Positions 43,488 to 53,640 of a stretch of 64,000 bases of DNA are shown in pieces. Source of the stretch: PMG-095 sp049324695 (GTDB lineage Bacteria > Myxococcota_A > Polyangia > Polyangiales > Polyangiaceae); the NCBI GenBank assembly GCA_049324695.1, contig JBMOMJ010000007.1, positions 142,387 to 206,386 on the forward strand, read 5' to 3'. Under the pieces are notes generated by a model. The model did not search any database, was not told the DNA's origin, and saw nothing but the letters and a program-made list of their open reading frames with translations. How positions within the stretch are numbered: position 1 is the first letter of the stretch; each line of letters begins with the position of its first letter. The translations under genes and the position numbers were made by a program.

Positions 43488-44284
43488 TATCGCTGGAAGC
43501 CGCTGAAACCTGGAGCGCGCGTGCGATCGGGCTCGCAACGTTGCTGCAGTCGATTGAGATGCTGCAGGTTCATCGTGCATTGCGCGACGACGGTGTCTTT
43601 GCTTGGCCTGTCTTGCGCCGTGAACACCGGGCGCTGCCCGCGCTGCTGCGTTTGGGCTTGGCGCTCCTCCTGCCCTATCGCGCATTCATGCTGCTGACCG
43701 TCTTGCGCGTCGGCCTTTCCGTGCTGCTGCTGCTCACCGGAAATTCGCTCGCCACGCTGCTCCTCCTCATCACTCAAATCGCTACAGCCGTGCGGTTTCG
43801 CGGCGCGTTCAACGGCGGGAGCGATTCGATGAGCGTGATCGTGCTGCTGGCGCTGTCGCTGGCTCGGCTCGCTCAAGCCTGGCCGCTCGCAGTTGCCGCC
43901 TGTCTGGTGTACATCGCCGCGCAGCTCACGCTCTCGTACTTCATCGCTGGCGTGGCGAAGTTGCGCGAGCCTCGCTGGCGTGACGGGACGGCGCTCACTA
44001 CGTTCTGCGGCGACGCGCGCTTTGGCGCGCCCACTTGGGTTCGGCGGGTGCTGTCCGTTCCTGCCATCGCTCGAATTCTTGCGAGCGGGGTGTTGCTCTT
44101 CGAGTGCTGCTTCCCGCTGGCGCTCGCCGGCTCGCGCGCGGCGCTATTCTTCACGGCGGTTGGCGCAGTGTTTCATCTCATGAATAGTGTGGTGTTTGGA
44201 CTGAATCGCTTCTTCTTTGCCTGGCTCGCGGCGTATCCAGCGTTGCTGTTCGCTAGCTCCTTGCATGCCGGCGTGGCGCCGTAG
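43484..44284 (+). CDS. HTTM-domain (vitamin K carboxylase-like) membrane protein
   Basis: 266 residues with about six membrane helices. The N-terminal SARAIGLATLLQSIEMLQVH segment and GVFAWPVLRREHR follow the HTTM/VKGC pattern, and the last helices end with FHLMNSVVFGLNRFFFAWLA. Start is a TTG overlapping the upstream stop. HTTM proteins are distant relatives of gamma-glutamyl carboxylase; most bacterial ones have no known substrate. Confidence 0.7.
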   Translation: MISLEAAETWSARAIGLATLLQSIEMLQVHRALRDDGVFAWPVLRREHRALPALLRLGLALLLPYRAFMLLTVLRVGLSVLLLLTGNSLATLLLLITQIATAVRFRGAFNGGSDSMSVIVLLALSLARLAQAWPLAVAACLVYIAAQLTLSYFIAGVAKLREPRWRDGTALTTFCGDARFGAPTWVRRVLSVPAIARILASGVLLFECCFPLALAGSRAALFFTAVGAVFHLMNSVVFGLNRFFFAWLAAYPALLFASSLHAGVAP

Positions 44285-44518
44285 TCGTAGACCACCTCGC
44301 CGCAGGCCGCAGCGGATGTCCGGGCTTTACGCTGCAGGGTGGAGCCCACGAAGTACGCCGCTGGGCTCGAATCTCGCTGGCAGCTGGAATCACTGACGAC
44401 ATTTGTGAGTGCGGGTGGGACGGGTTTGCGGGCGTACGCCGGGAGTTTGCCAGCTTGCCCCCGAGTGCACGATTTGCATCGAGGCATGCGATGTGCCTTC
44501 GATGCGATACTATGCGGC

Positions 44519-45907
44519 ATGCGCAACGCTTGGCTCTTTGGGGCAGTCGTCCTGCTGCCCGCGCTCGAAGCTTGTTCCAGTAACGAAGACTCAGGCGTGC
44601 CCAACCTCTCGGGAGGTAAAGGCAGCGTTGGCGGGACGAGCGCTGCGCAAGGAGGCGCCACATCTGCAGGTGGAAATGCAGCGCGCGGCGGCACAAGCGG
44701 CAGCAGCTCGACCGGTGGAAGCTCGACCGGTGGAAGCTCGAACGCCGGGGCAGCGAGCGGCGGCGCAACCACAGCGATGTACCCCAAAGCCTGCTCGAAC
44801 ATTTACGACCCGGTGATTGTACCGGTGTTCGAGCTCGAGATCACGCCGACCGAACTCGCTGGCATGGAGCAAGATTGCCAGCAGCACATCAAGGCATTCC
44901 GACCAGCCACGTTTCGCTACGGCACCGAGACAGCTCAGGTGATGGTGCGGCTCAAGGGCAATTGGTCGTTTCGCTGCGAGAAGAAGCAATTCGTCATTTC
45001 CTTCAACGAAACCAACCCGGACGGGCGTTTCCACGGGCTGCGTAAGATCATGCTGGATGCGCCGTGGTACGATCCTTCGCTGCTCGCGGAGCGGATCGGC
45101 TTTTCGTTCATGCGCCGCACCGGCAACTACTGGTCATGCATCAATCACGCAAAGCTGATGTTGAACGGCCAGTACTACGGCGTGTATGCAAACGCTGAGC
45201 GTCTCGACAAAGAGTATCTCCAGCGCCATTTTTCCGACGCCGAAGCAGAGGGCAACCTTTACGAGGGTGGCACGGAGCTCAAGACCAACGAGACCTTGAA
45301 CGATACCAGCCGGCGCGACGCGCTCATGGCCGCGACCAGCGTGAGCGCCATCGATGCGCTGGCCGATTTGGATCAAGCCGTCAAGGAATGGGCAGCGCTT
45401 GCCATGCTTCCAGATCCGGACAGCTACTGGGCTGGCGTCGAGATCAACTACTACTTGTACGATCACCCTACGCGCGGCTTCCTCTGGTTGCCGGTCGACA
45501 TGGATCTCACCATGCGCCAAGGCGTCATGAACCAGCAGACGTCGACGGTCGAGATCGGCGTGCAGCAGGACTTCGTCCGCGCCGATCCGTTCACGTATCA
45601 AAACCCGGACTGGGGCCGCGAGGCGTTGTACCGCACGGTGATGTCAGACACCACCTACTGCAACCGTTTCTTAACCGCCCTCAAAGCTGCCCGCGATGTG
45701 TACGACGTCGCGGCGATGAGCAAGGACATCGATACCTGGGCGGCTCAAATTGCCGACGCTGTCGCACAAGATCCGAGGCGGCCATATAGCGTGCAAGACC
45801 ATTTGAATGGCGTCGCTACACTCAAGGCGTTCATGCCGCAACGGCTCGCCTTCGTGAACAGCTGGCTGCAAACCGCGACCTGCCCGGTAGCACGTTGGCC
45901 GCGTTGA
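44519..45907 (+). CDS. CotH-like lipoprotein
   Basis: 462 residues from the ATG at 44519. Lipobox LEAC, Gly/Ser/Ala linker (about 20-100), then a CotH-type domain: VRLKGNWSFRCEKKQFVISF, LRKIMLDAPWYDPSLLAERI, MLNGQYYGVYANAERLDKEY, YEGGTELK, and WLPVDMDLTM near the end of the fold. CotH proteins are kinase-like and some phosphorylate spore-coat proteins. In myxobacteria such exported copies are common and uncharacterised. Confidence 0.8.
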   Translation: MRNAWLFGAVVLLPALEACSSNEDSGVPNLSGGKGSVGGTSAAQGGATSAGGNAARGGTSGSSSTGGSSTGGSSNAGAASGGATTAMYPKACSNIYDPVIVPVFELEITPTELAGMEQDCQQHIKAFRPATFRYGTETAQVMVRLKGNWSFRCEKKQFVISFNETNPDGRFHGLRKIMLDAPWYDPSLLAERIGFSFMRRTGNYWSCINHAKLMLNGQYYGVYANAERLDKEYLQRHFSDAEAEGNLYEGGTELKTNETLNDTSRRDALMAATSVSAIDALADLDQAVKEWAALAMLPDPDSYWAGVEINYYLYDHPTRGFLWLPVDMDLTMRQGVMNQQTSTVEIGVQQDFVRADPFTYQNPDWGREALYRTVMSDTTYCNRFLTALKAARDVYDVAAMSKDIDTWAAQIADAVAQDPRRPYSVQDHLNGVATLKAFMPQRLAFVNSWLQTATCPVARWPR

Positions 45908-45958
45908 ACCCGCGCCAACCGGCCGAGCCCCGCGCAAGCCGCGCCAGTTCTCTGCAGC

Positions 45959-47260
45959 TCAGCGCAAGATTTGCGAATTGACGACTTCGGGCGCTTGCTT
46001 CGCGAGCACGTAAAACCCAGGAAGGCCCGCGGTCTCGAAGGTGCCACGCGGATTATTGCGTGTGATCGAGTCCTGGATGCGCACGCTGCCCGTGCGGTTA
46101 TTGCTCACGAAAAAGACGGCGCTCCCCCCTTCATTGGCGCGGTTGTTCTCGATCAAACTGCTCGTGATGTTCAACACGATTTCGTTGCCGTCGTTGTAGA
46201 TGGCGCCGCCGTTGCCTCCCTCACCCGCGTTGGCACCGTGACCCACCGCAGTGTTGTCAGAAAATAACGAATTGATGATGTTCCACGAAACACCAATGCT
46301 GCTCAACGCTCCCCCGTTGGCACAGGAGTTCCCGAGATCGACGCGCCCGCCGAAGGTGCTATTTACGACCCACGCTGGCCGCGCCGGGCCCGCCCCCGCG
46401 GCAACCAAGTAGTCGAGTTTTCGAATGGCACCGCCGCCGACATCCGAGCCAAGCTCGTCGCACACGTTGTTGAAGAACCGCGAGTTGACGACCTTTAATC
46501 GTCCGCCCTGCGCGTAGATGGCGCCGCCGCCACCACGATTGTTCTCGTCGGCGATGCCCTTGGCGCTACCGTCCACGAACGTCAGGTTTTGAACGACCAG
46601 CTCTACTCCGGGGTTAGTATTGCAGTCACCGGGACCCGGCGGATACACCTGAGCCTTGTCGCAAGTTGCCATGTACAAGATGCGCGTCTTGCCACCGCCG
46701 CTCAGCGTGACCTTGTTCCCTCCATCAATGACGAGCTTGGTGCCTTTGTCGTTGAACACCTTCGCCGGCGAAGTGAGCACGATGGTGACTGGATCTGGCC
46801 CGCAGTTGAAGGTGATGATGCCGCCTTTCGCGACAGCGCTCACGAAAGCATCCCCTGTGCAGCTCGCCTGAGTACCGCTGCCTATCACGCTGGTTGGACT
46901 CGAAACATCCTCCGCTCGTCCTGCTGAGGGAACACTCGCATGTCCATCCGGGTAACCCGCTGGAGGCCCGTCCTGAGGGTTGCCGGAACCACCCGAGTTC
47001 GTGAGCCCGCCGGAGTTCGTAGCACCACCGGAGTTCGCCGAACCACCTGAATTGACAACACCGCCTGTGTTCGTTGCGCCGCCCGCTTGCTTCGCTCCGC
47101 CAGCCTGCATCGCGCCGGCGTTGCCTCCCGCGTTCGTTCCTCCGCTGGCTGCGCCACCAGCGCCGCCATTGCTGTTCGATGTGTCATCAGCGCCGCAAGC
47201 GGTGAGCGCGCTGGGTGCCAGGAGTGCGACGGCCCATCCCAAAAGAAGACTCGAGCGCAT
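45959..47260 (-). CDS. lipoprotein with right-handed beta-helix
   Basis: 433 residues from the ATG at 47260. Lipobox LTAC, Gly/Asn linker with GGATNSGG-type repeats (to about 105), then a parallel beta-helix with rungs such as GGGGAIYAQGGRLKVVNSRF, GGALSSIGVSWNIINSLFSD and GGAIYNDGNEIVLNITSSLI. The form is that of polymorphic outer-membrane or pectate-lyase-like repeat proteins. No catalytic residues can be assigned. It converges with the CotH gene. Confidence 0.75.
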   Translation of the reverse strand: MRSSLLLGWAVALLAPSALTACGADDTSNSNGGAGGAASGGTNAGGNAGAMQAGGAKQAGGATNTGGVVNSGGSANSGGATNSGGLTNSGGSGNPQDGPPAGYPDGHASVPSAGRAEDVSSPTSVIGSGTQASCTGDAFVSAVAKGGIITFNCGPDPVTIVLTSPAKVFNDKGTKLVIDGGNKVTLSGGGKTRILYMATCDKAQVYPPGPGDCNTNPGVELVVQNLTFVDGSAKGIADENNRGGGGAIYAQGGRLKVVNSRFFNNVCDELGSDVGGGAIRKLDYLVAAGAGPARPAWVVNSTFGGRVDLGNSCANGGALSSIGVSWNIINSLFSDNTAVGHGANAGEGGNGGAIYNDGNEIVLNITSSLIENNRANEGGSAVFFVSNNRTGSVRIQDSITRNNPRGTFETAGLPGFYVLAKQAPEVVNSQILR

Positions 47261-47372
47261 CGCAACCAGGGTATCGCGCCGCGCGAATAGCTCGCAATGG
47301 TGCGAGTTGCCCACATTGTGCACGTGCGCAAAATCGTTGAACTCCGATGCACGGTTGGGGCGCGCTGCGCGG

Positions 47373-49301
47373 CTATGTATGCAGAGTGATGGCAGCGAGC
47401 TCCTCCTCGAGCTTTTCCCATTCGGCGACCAGCGCTTCGATGCGCGGCCCGAGCTCGCGCTCTTCTGCTTGTAGAGCCGCAACCTCTTCCGGCGGCGTGC
47501 GCTCGAAAAAGCCTGGCTCACACCACATCGCCGTAATCGCCGCGCGACGCGCTTCCGCAGCTTCCACCGCGTTCAACGCCTGATCGCGCAGGGCCGGCAG
47601 CTGCTTCTGGCGGTTGCTCTTACGCTTCTTCTCTTCCCAAGACTGCGCGCGTTCAATCGAGGCTTGCTCGCCTTTGGCCCGCTGCTCCTTGGCACGAAGT
47701 GCCACCGCGTTTGCGTCCAGGTGGTCGTCGCCGCAGCTCTCCAAGTACTCCTGATACGTTCCGTTGAAATCCTGAAAGCCTCGCTCCGTTACCTCCAACA
47801 CGCGCGTGGCCAAGGCCGATACGAACGCGCGGTCGTGCGACACGAACAACAGCGTGCCCGGAAAGTCGAGCAACGCTTGCACCAGTGCCTCGATGGACTC
47901 CAAATCGAGGTGATTCGTCGGCTCGTCCAACACCAGCACGTTTGGTCGCTGCACACTCAACCGACAAAAAACCAGGCGCGCCGCTTCACCACCCGATAGC
48001 GCGGAAACTCGCTTCTGCACGTCGTCACCCGAAAACAGCACGCGACCGAGCTCACCGCGCACCACATTCGGCGGCTCCGCAGGAATTACTTCGCCGATCA
48101 CATCCAGCGGGGTGGCGTCCGGCTGCTTCAGCACATCGCGATGATCTTGCGCGAAGTAGCCAACTCGCGCCTCGTAGCCCCAGCGCACCTTCCCCGCGTC
48201 CGCAGCCAGCTGCCCTGTAGCGATCTTGAGCAACGTCGACTTACCGAGCCCGTTCGGCCCAATGATGGCAACGCGCTCTTTGCGCCGCACCTGAAGCGAG
48301 ACCGAGCGCAGCACACACTTTTCACCGTAGGACTTGGAAATCTCCTCGAGCTCGAGCACATCACGCCCACTCGGACGCTCCTCTTCGAAACGAAAACGCG
48401 GCGCTCGACGCGAACTCTGCGCCAACTCCTCCACCTCGATCCGCTCGATCTGCTTCAGCCGACTCTGCGCCTGCCGCGCCTTGGTAGCTTTCGCTCCAAA
48501 GCGCTCCACGAACGCTCGTTTCTCGGCAATCGCCGCCTCCGCGCGCGCGTTTTCCGCCTCCTTGCGCGCGCGCGTCTCGCGCTTCTGCACAGCAAAGGCC
48601 GAATAATTCCCCACGTACAGCGAGACCGTGCCGTAATCCACGTCCAACGTGTGCGTCGTCACGTTATCCAGAAAACGCTGATCGTGAGAAATTACGATCG
48701 CGAGCCCCGTGTACGCACTCAAAAACGTCTCGAGCCAGCGAATTGACAAGATATCCAAATGGTTCGTTGGCTCATCGAGCAACAACACGTCCGGACCACC
48801 AATCAACACTTGCGCCAACAGTACCCGCAACTTGAACCCGCCCGACAACGTCGCGAGCGGTTGACGATGCTGTGGAACCGGAATTCCCAACCCCGCCAAA
48901 ATCCCCGAAGCGCGCGCCTCCAGCGTGTACCCATCATGAGCCAAAATCCGATCTTCGAGCTCCACCAAACGCTGCGCGTCCACCTTCCCACTCGCGAGCA
49001 ACGCAGCCTTCTCGGCCATCGCACCGCTCACGATCTCGTCACCAGCAGTCGCCACATCCAAAATTAGCTGCGCGTCGTCGAGAAACCGATCCTGACGCAA
49101 AACCCCCATCCGCAGATTCTGGGCGAACGTCACCTGGCCATCACTCGGCTCGTCCCCAGCCAAAATCTTCAACAGCGTCGTTTTCCCCGACCCGTTCGCG
49201 CCAACCAACCCATAACGAGCCCCCGCCACCAAATTCAGCGAGACATTCTCGAACAGAGTGCGAGCACCAAACGACTTGCCAACATTGATGAGACCAAGCA
49301 T
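47373..49301 (-). CDS. ABC-F family ATPase
   Basis: 642 residues, soluble, with two ABC ATPase domains: Walker A GANGSGKTT and GPNGLGKSTL, signatures LSGGFKLRVLLAQVL and LSGGEAARLVFCRL, Walker B VLLLDEPTNHLDI and VLVLDEPTNHLDL. The domains are joined by a charged linker (RAEAAIAEKRAFVERFGAKA). A C-terminal coiled coil resembles that of Uup. ABC-F proteins act on the ribosome or on branched DNA. The ATG at 49301 is chosen; an earlier ATG at 49361 adds 20 residues. Confidence 0.88.
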   Translation of the reverse strand: MLGLINVGKSFGARTLFENVSLNLVAGARYGLVGANGSGKTTLLKILAGDEPSDGQVTFAQNLRMGVLRQDRFLDDAQLILDVATAGDEIVSGAMAEKAALLASGKVDAQRLVELEDRILAHDGYTLEARASGILAGLGIPVPQHRQPLATLSGGFKLRVLLAQVLIGGPDVLLLDEPTNHLDILSIRWLETFLSAYTGLAIVISHDQRFLDNVTTHTLDVDYGTVSLYVGNYSAFAVQKRETRARKEAENARAEAAIAEKRAFVERFGAKATKARQAQSRLKQIERIEVEELAQSSRRAPRFRFEEERPSGRDVLELEEISKSYGEKCVLRSVSLQVRRKERVAIIGPNGLGKSTLLKIATGQLAADAGKVRWGYEARVGYFAQDHRDVLKQPDATPLDVIGEVIPAEPPNVVRGELGRVLFSGDDVQKRVSALSGGEAARLVFCRLSVQRPNVLVLDEPTNHLDLESIEALVQALLDFPGTLLFVSHDRAFVSALATRVLEVTERGFQDFNGTYQEYLESCGDDHLDANAVALRAKEQRAKGEQASIERAQSWEEKKRKSNRQKQLPALRDQALNAVEAAEARRAAITAMWCEPGFFERTPPEEVAALQAEERELGPRIEALVAEWEKLEEELAAITLHT

Positions 49302-49420
49302 CCGAGGCTTGCCCTCATAGCATCCCCCAAGCCCCTCGGCCGCGTCCGCGCTGGCGCCCACGGAGATCCGCGCGACGGCGCCGTTTCAGTGTGCGTCAAA
49401 GCGACGCGCGCTGAAAAAGC

Positions 49421-50701
49421 TCAGTAGTCCGCGAAGGACTGCGTTCCCTCGACGAGCTTGGACATACATTCGGGCGCGAGGGTGTCGGCACGGGCTTCGT
49501 AAGCGTTCGTTTTGGGATTGAAAACGTAAACGCCGAAGCTTGGACCGTTTTCCCCTTCGTACTTGGTCAAGATCTCGAGCGGTGCCGCGCCATCCAGTTC
49601 GAGCCAGTAGAGGGCGTTCGTAACCGTGGTCGAGGGATAGGAGATCCCACCCATGAGGCTGTAGGTTTGGTCGAGCTCGATAGGCGGCCCGAACCCATCG
49701 CTTCTGTAGCTGAGCAGACTGGCGCTGGCACTCTGCGAGCACTTCGCGCCACAGTCCTCTCCCGAAGTCGTCACGAGAAAGAGCAGCTGGCCGGGCGCGA
49801 CTTCGAACGCACCCAACGACGCCGAGCACTCCGAGTGGTCGCAAACGACGCCGGCAGAGTACGAAGTGAGCACTTCGCGCGCCGAGTTCAGCGCCCACAA
49901 ACTGAGCGCACGATTTTCACTCATGTCCGAGGTGAGCACGAACGTGGGTCGATCCGACACTTCAACGGCCCAGTGAATGTCGAACGGCTCTTCCGAGCGA
50001 CGGTAAATGCTGTCCCGATACGGCTCATAGCTGCCCCCATCATTTCTCGAGTAAGACCACAACTTGAGCTCCTGCTCACGCTGCTTCTCGGTGATGGTTG
50101 CATCCACTTGCAGGCGCCCGCGAAACCTCTCGAGCAACGACGCCTCGACAATCCAGCCGTTTGGCACAGCGGGCGGCTTTTTCCCCGCCACACTCAGCGT
50201 CAAATCGGCGCGCCCAGTGGTGGCCAACACGTCCGTCAGCTTGCCATTCAAGCGAAGCTTTGGCCCGGCACCGATTGGCGTCAGCTCGAGCTTCAGCTCT
50301 TTGCCATCCAAGCTCCCGCGACCACGCACCCCGGCACCGTCGAATGTTCCGTGGAAACGATAAGCCAGTGCCTTCGGCTGGCGAGCAGCTGGCGCCTTCG
50401 GTAGGCGTGCGGCTGCTGCAGAAGCGTCCTCGACCGGCACGGTGAGATCTGGCGGTGGCTTGGCCGAGCCGAGCGCCGAACTCGGACACGGCAACGCAGG
50501 CTTGGGCGCCGCCGCGCTTGCCGAGCCGGAAGCACTCGCGGAAGCCGATGCCCTTGCACGCGCTGCCGCTCTGGGCGCTGGACCCGGCTGCGCCGACGGA
50601 GCCCGAGCGCGATAGTCCGTAACCCTTCCGGATTCACAGGCCTGCGCGAGAGCCAGCATGAGGGCCAGACCGCAAACACCTCGGACCTCGACTTGTGCCA
50701 T
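49421..50701 (-). CDS. lipoprotein, unknown function
   Basis: 426 residues. Signal with lipobox AQAC, an Ala/Ser/Pro-rich stalk (ASASASASGSASAAA), then a domain of about 300 residues with many strands (YRFHGTFDGAGVRGRGSLDG, LQVDATITEKQREQELKLWS) and several Cys (VVCDHSEC, EDCGAKC). No family is recognised. It lies four bases downstream of the solute-binding protein gene, so it may share its transcript with that gene and the kinase. Confidence 0.7.
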   Translation of the reverse strand: MAQVEVRGVCGLALMLALAQACESGRVTDYRARAPSAQPGPAPRAAARARASASASASGSASAAAPKPALPCPSSALGSAKPPPDLTVPVEDASAAAARLPKAPAARQPKALAYRFHGTFDGAGVRGRGSLDGKELKLELTPIGAGPKLRLNGKLTDVLATTGRADLTLSVAGKKPPAVPNGWIVEASLLERFRGRLQVDATITEKQREQELKLWSYSRNDGGSYEPYRDSIYRRSEEPFDIHWAVEVSDRPTFVLTSDMSENRALSLWALNSAREVLTSYSAGVVCDHSECSASLGAFEVAPGQLLFLVTTSGEDCGAKCSQSASASLLSYRSDGFGPPIELDQTYSLMGGISYPSTTVTNALYWLELDGAAPLEILTKYEGENGPSFGVYVFNPKTNAYEARADTLAPECMSKLVEGTQSFADY

Positions 50702-50704
50702 GAG

Positions 50705-52006
50705 CTACTTCAGCAGTCGATACCGACTGTGTAGCGTATGTAACACCGGTTCGATGTCCTTTTGTTCCACCATTTCTGCGAGCGCGCTCCCGAGATCTTC
50801 CGCAAAACGCGCGGGCACCAAGCCGGAGAGGGCAAGAGCACCCTCACTCTGCTTGAAAAGCTCGTATTCCGCGCGCAGCGTGGGATCGTTCGGCGTCACG
50901 TCGGAGCGCGGTGAAAGCGAACGCTTGGCTTCGTTGAGCGCCTGCTGGCCTTCGCGCGAGCCCAACGTGCTGAGTAGCCGTTTTGCGCCGGCCTCATTCT
51001 TGGCCGAAAGCGGCAGCGGAAATGTATCCGAGGTGTACACGAATGCATCCGCGGCCGAGCCTGGGAACGGGCCCTCGTCGTAGTCCTTGCCTTCCACGAG
51101 GCCCTGCGAAGCGAAGAACACACGCGTCCAGTCGCCCATCACAGTGAGCCCTGCCCGCCCTCGCATCACGCGATCGAGCGCTTCCAACCAAGATAACTCG
51201 CGCTGATCTTTGTTCGCGAACTCGAGCAACTTGAGGGCAAGCTTCAGCGTATCGCGCACCCGCACGTCATCGGGTTGCAAGTGACCCTCGAAATAGTCGC
51301 GGTAGAAGTGAATCCCCTGAGAAGCCACCAACAACGACTCGAAAACGAACAATGTCAACGTCCAAGGCTCGCGGCTGCCCACGCTGATGAGATCGACACC
51401 CGCAGCGCGCAACTTGGGCCCTGCGGCAAATAAATCCTCGAGCGTCTTCGGTTCGGTCAGACCGTGCTGCGCGAACACGCGGCGGTTGTAAAACACCATG
51501 TTGATGCGGTGCACGTTGGACGGTACTGCATAGAGCTTGCCGTCGTAGCTCAGCTTCTCCAGCAGCATACGCGGCATGACCCGGCGCCATTCAGCGGTGT
51601 CCGGCAGCACGTCATCGAGGGGCACCAGCCTGCTCTCGCGCGCGTCGAGGCCGTTCACTTCCACCCATCGCATCAAGTCGCTGCCCACGTTGGCTTGAAA
51701 TGCATCGGGCGGCTCGCCGCGCAGCATGCGCTCGCGCAACGTTTTGCGCGCCGCTCCGGAGAGCTCGGCACTGGCATTCAAAATACGATCGTGCGGATAG
51801 CGCTTTTGGTGAACACGCTCGAGCGCCGCCAGCGCATCCGACTCACCGACCTTCGCCCACCAAGTGAAAAGCTCGATGGGGCGGTCGACCCGGCTATCTC
51901 GCGCGCTGGCGGACGCCGATACTGAACCGGTTTTCTCATCGGCGTGCTCTCGCGTGCACGCGAAGAACGCGAGCGCGACGCTCACGACGCACACCCAGCG
52001 TTTCAT
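50705..52006 (-). CDS. ABC-type sugar solute-binding lipoprotein
   Basis: 433 residues from the ATG at 52006. Lipobox FFAC. The sequence follows family 1 extracellular solute-binding proteins: ELFTWWAKVGESDALAALER at the start, GEPPDAFQANVGSDLMRWVE, then LYAVPSNVHRINMVFYNRRV and RAGLTVMGDWTRVFFASQG. It lacks neighbouring permease or ATPase genes. The start codon overlaps the stop of a Ser/Thr kinase gene, an unusual pairing that suggests the kinase senses the ligand or complex. Confidence 0.8.
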   Translation of the reverse strand: MKRWVCVVSVALAFFACTREHADEKTGSVSASASARDSRVDRPIELFTWWAKVGESDALAALERVHQKRYPHDRILNASAELSGAARKTLRERMLRGEPPDAFQANVGSDLMRWVEVNGLDARESRLVPLDDVLPDTAEWRRVMPRMLLEKLSYDGKLYAVPSNVHRINMVFYNRRVFAQHGLTEPKTLEDLFAAGPKLRAAGVDLISVGSREPWTLTLFVFESLLVASQGIHFYRDYFEGHLQPDDVRVRDTLKLALKLLEFANKDQRELSWLEALDRVMRGRAGLTVMGDWTRVFFASQGLVEGKDYDEGPFPGSAADAFVYTSDTFPLPLSAKNEAGAKRLLSTLGSREGQQALNEAKRSLSPRSDVTPNDPTLRAEYELFKQSEGALALSGLVPARFAEDLGSALAEMVEQKDIEPVLHTLHSRYRLLK

Positions 52007-53640
52007 CCGCAGCGCCCCTCGCGGCAACGTTGACCCGGAGCACACTTCACCCCGCAGTGCCCACAATTCTTGGAGTCATTCGCCACACTGATTTCGCAGC
52101 CGTCTTGCATTTCGCCGTTGCAGTCGCGATGACCTGCGTGGCAACGCCAAATCGTGCACACATCGCCGCAGCCGCGCTCGGCGTGCGGCAGCTCCGGGCA
52201 ACGTCGCTTGCACGCGCCACAGTTGTCCGGATCCAAACGAATGTCCGCTTCGCAACCATTGGCGGCGTTGCCATCGCAGTCGTCGAAGCCTTTGTGGCAG
52301 AGCGCGATATCGCAGCGCGCCTCAGAGTTGCAACGCGGCGTAGCGTTCTGCGTCAAGCACGGCGCGCAGCTCGCGTTCCCGCAACCGTAGTCAGGGCGAT
52401 CGCGCGACAAGCATTGTTCCCCGCACGCCTTCTCGCTCGCGCTACAGGTGAGCGGCGCGCTCGAGGTTACCAGTGTGGGCGTCGTGCGGTCAGCCGAAGC
52501 CAAGCCGAACCACACGGCCGTTCCAAGCGCCGTGACCAGACCAACCGACGCGAACAGCCACGTCAGCCGGACCGGCGAACGCAAGCGCGAAGTCTGTGTT
52601 ATCGCCGCGATCGGTTCAATGCGCGTGGGTGCGTCACTGAGGCGTCGGGGATTGGAGCGCTCTTGAGCTGGCGCCACCGAAGCGCGCTCCGCCGCTTTGA
52701 TGGCTGCGTCGATCAGAGCGTTGGTGGTACGCCGCGACTCCGTGAACTCGGCCGCGATCTTCGCCCCCAAACGTTGCGCAGCGTCACCTTCGCCGCTGAG
52801 CGCGAGGTATGCGTCTAGATCACGCTGAAACTCGGCCGCGGTTGCGTAGCGCTGGTTCGGATCGCGCTGCAGCGCGCGCTCACAAATCTCACGCAGTACT
52901 TGTGGGATGTCGCGCTCCTTCGGCAGCGCCGGCAACTCTTCGTTCAATAGAGTGAGGATGATTTCAGCTTCCGGACGCGAATCCCAAAAGCGCGCACCGG
53001 CGAGCGCCTCCCACAGCATGATGCCGGTCGCGAAGATGTCGACGCGCCGGTCCTGAGCCTTTCCGCCGATCTGTTCGGGCGCCATATAGCGCAACTTGCC
53101 CTTCAGCACTCCGCTCTGCGTCTCGACTCGCGAGTCGTTCGCCTTGGCGATACCGAAGTCCAAGATCTTGACCTGGCCGTCGTACTGCACGAACACGTTG
53201 TGCGGCGAGACATCACGGTGCACCGGGTGCAGCGGCGTGCCGTCAAACGCGGTAAGCTCGTGCGCGGCGTGCAAGCCGGCGAGCAGCTTCGATATCACGT
53301 GCAGGTGCAGGTCGAGCGGCAACCGGGCTGGGCTGTCGCGCAAGATGGAGGAAAGCGCCTGGCCTTCCAAGTACTCCATCACAATCGTGGGAATGCCGTC
53401 GAACTCGATGACCTCGTAGACCTGAACGATGTTCGGATGCGTGAGGCGCGCGCACAATCGCGCCTCTTCGAGAAACATGTCTCGCGCCTCCGCGTCCGCG
53501 AGCAGCGCGCGCTTCAGCATCTTCAAGACGAACAGCTTCACGAAGCCTTGCGGCCCGCGCGACATGGCGAGGTGCGCCGTCGCCATTCCGCCCACGCCGA
53601 GCTCCAGCAAGAGCTGGTACTTGGGCCGCGCTTCGCTCAT
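52003..53640 (-). CDS. membrane Ser/Thr protein kinase with Cys-rich exodomain
   Basis: 545 residues. Kinase domain at about 8-280: LGVGGMATAHLAM (Gly-rich loop), HRDVSPHN (catalytic loop), DFGIAK, and YMAPEQIGG. One membrane helix at about 370-390 (LTWLFASVGLVTALGTAVWF). The exterior part (about 405-545) is very Cys-rich with repeats CDGNAANGCEADI and CNGEMQDGCEISV. This is the PknB-like form common in myxobacteria. The stop overlaps the solute-binding protein start (ATGA), so both are made together. Confidence 0.9.
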   Translation of the reverse strand: MSEARPKYQLLLELGVGGMATAHLAMSRGPQGFVKLFVLKMLKRALLADAEARDMFLEEARLCARLTHPNIVQVYEVIEFDGIPTIVMEYLEGQALSSILRDSPARLPLDLHLHVISKLLAGLHAAHELTAFDGTPLHPVHRDVSPHNVFVQYDGQVKILDFGIAKANDSRVETQSGVLKGKLRYMAPEQIGGKAQDRRVDIFATGIMLWEALAGARFWDSRPEAEIILTLLNEELPALPKERDIPQVLREICERALQRDPNQRYATAAEFQRDLDAYLALSGEGDAAQRLGAKIAAEFTESRRTTNALIDAAIKAAERASVAPAQERSNPRRLSDAPTRIEPIAAITQTSRLRSPVRLTWLFASVGLVTALGTAVWFGLASADRTTPTLVTSSAPLTCSASEKACGEQCLSRDRPDYGCGNASCAPCLTQNATPRCNSEARCDIALCHKGFDDCDGNAANGCEADIRLDPDNCGACKRRCPELPHAERGCGDVCTIWRCHAGHRDCNGEMQDGCEISVANDSKNCGHCGVKCAPGQRCREGRCG

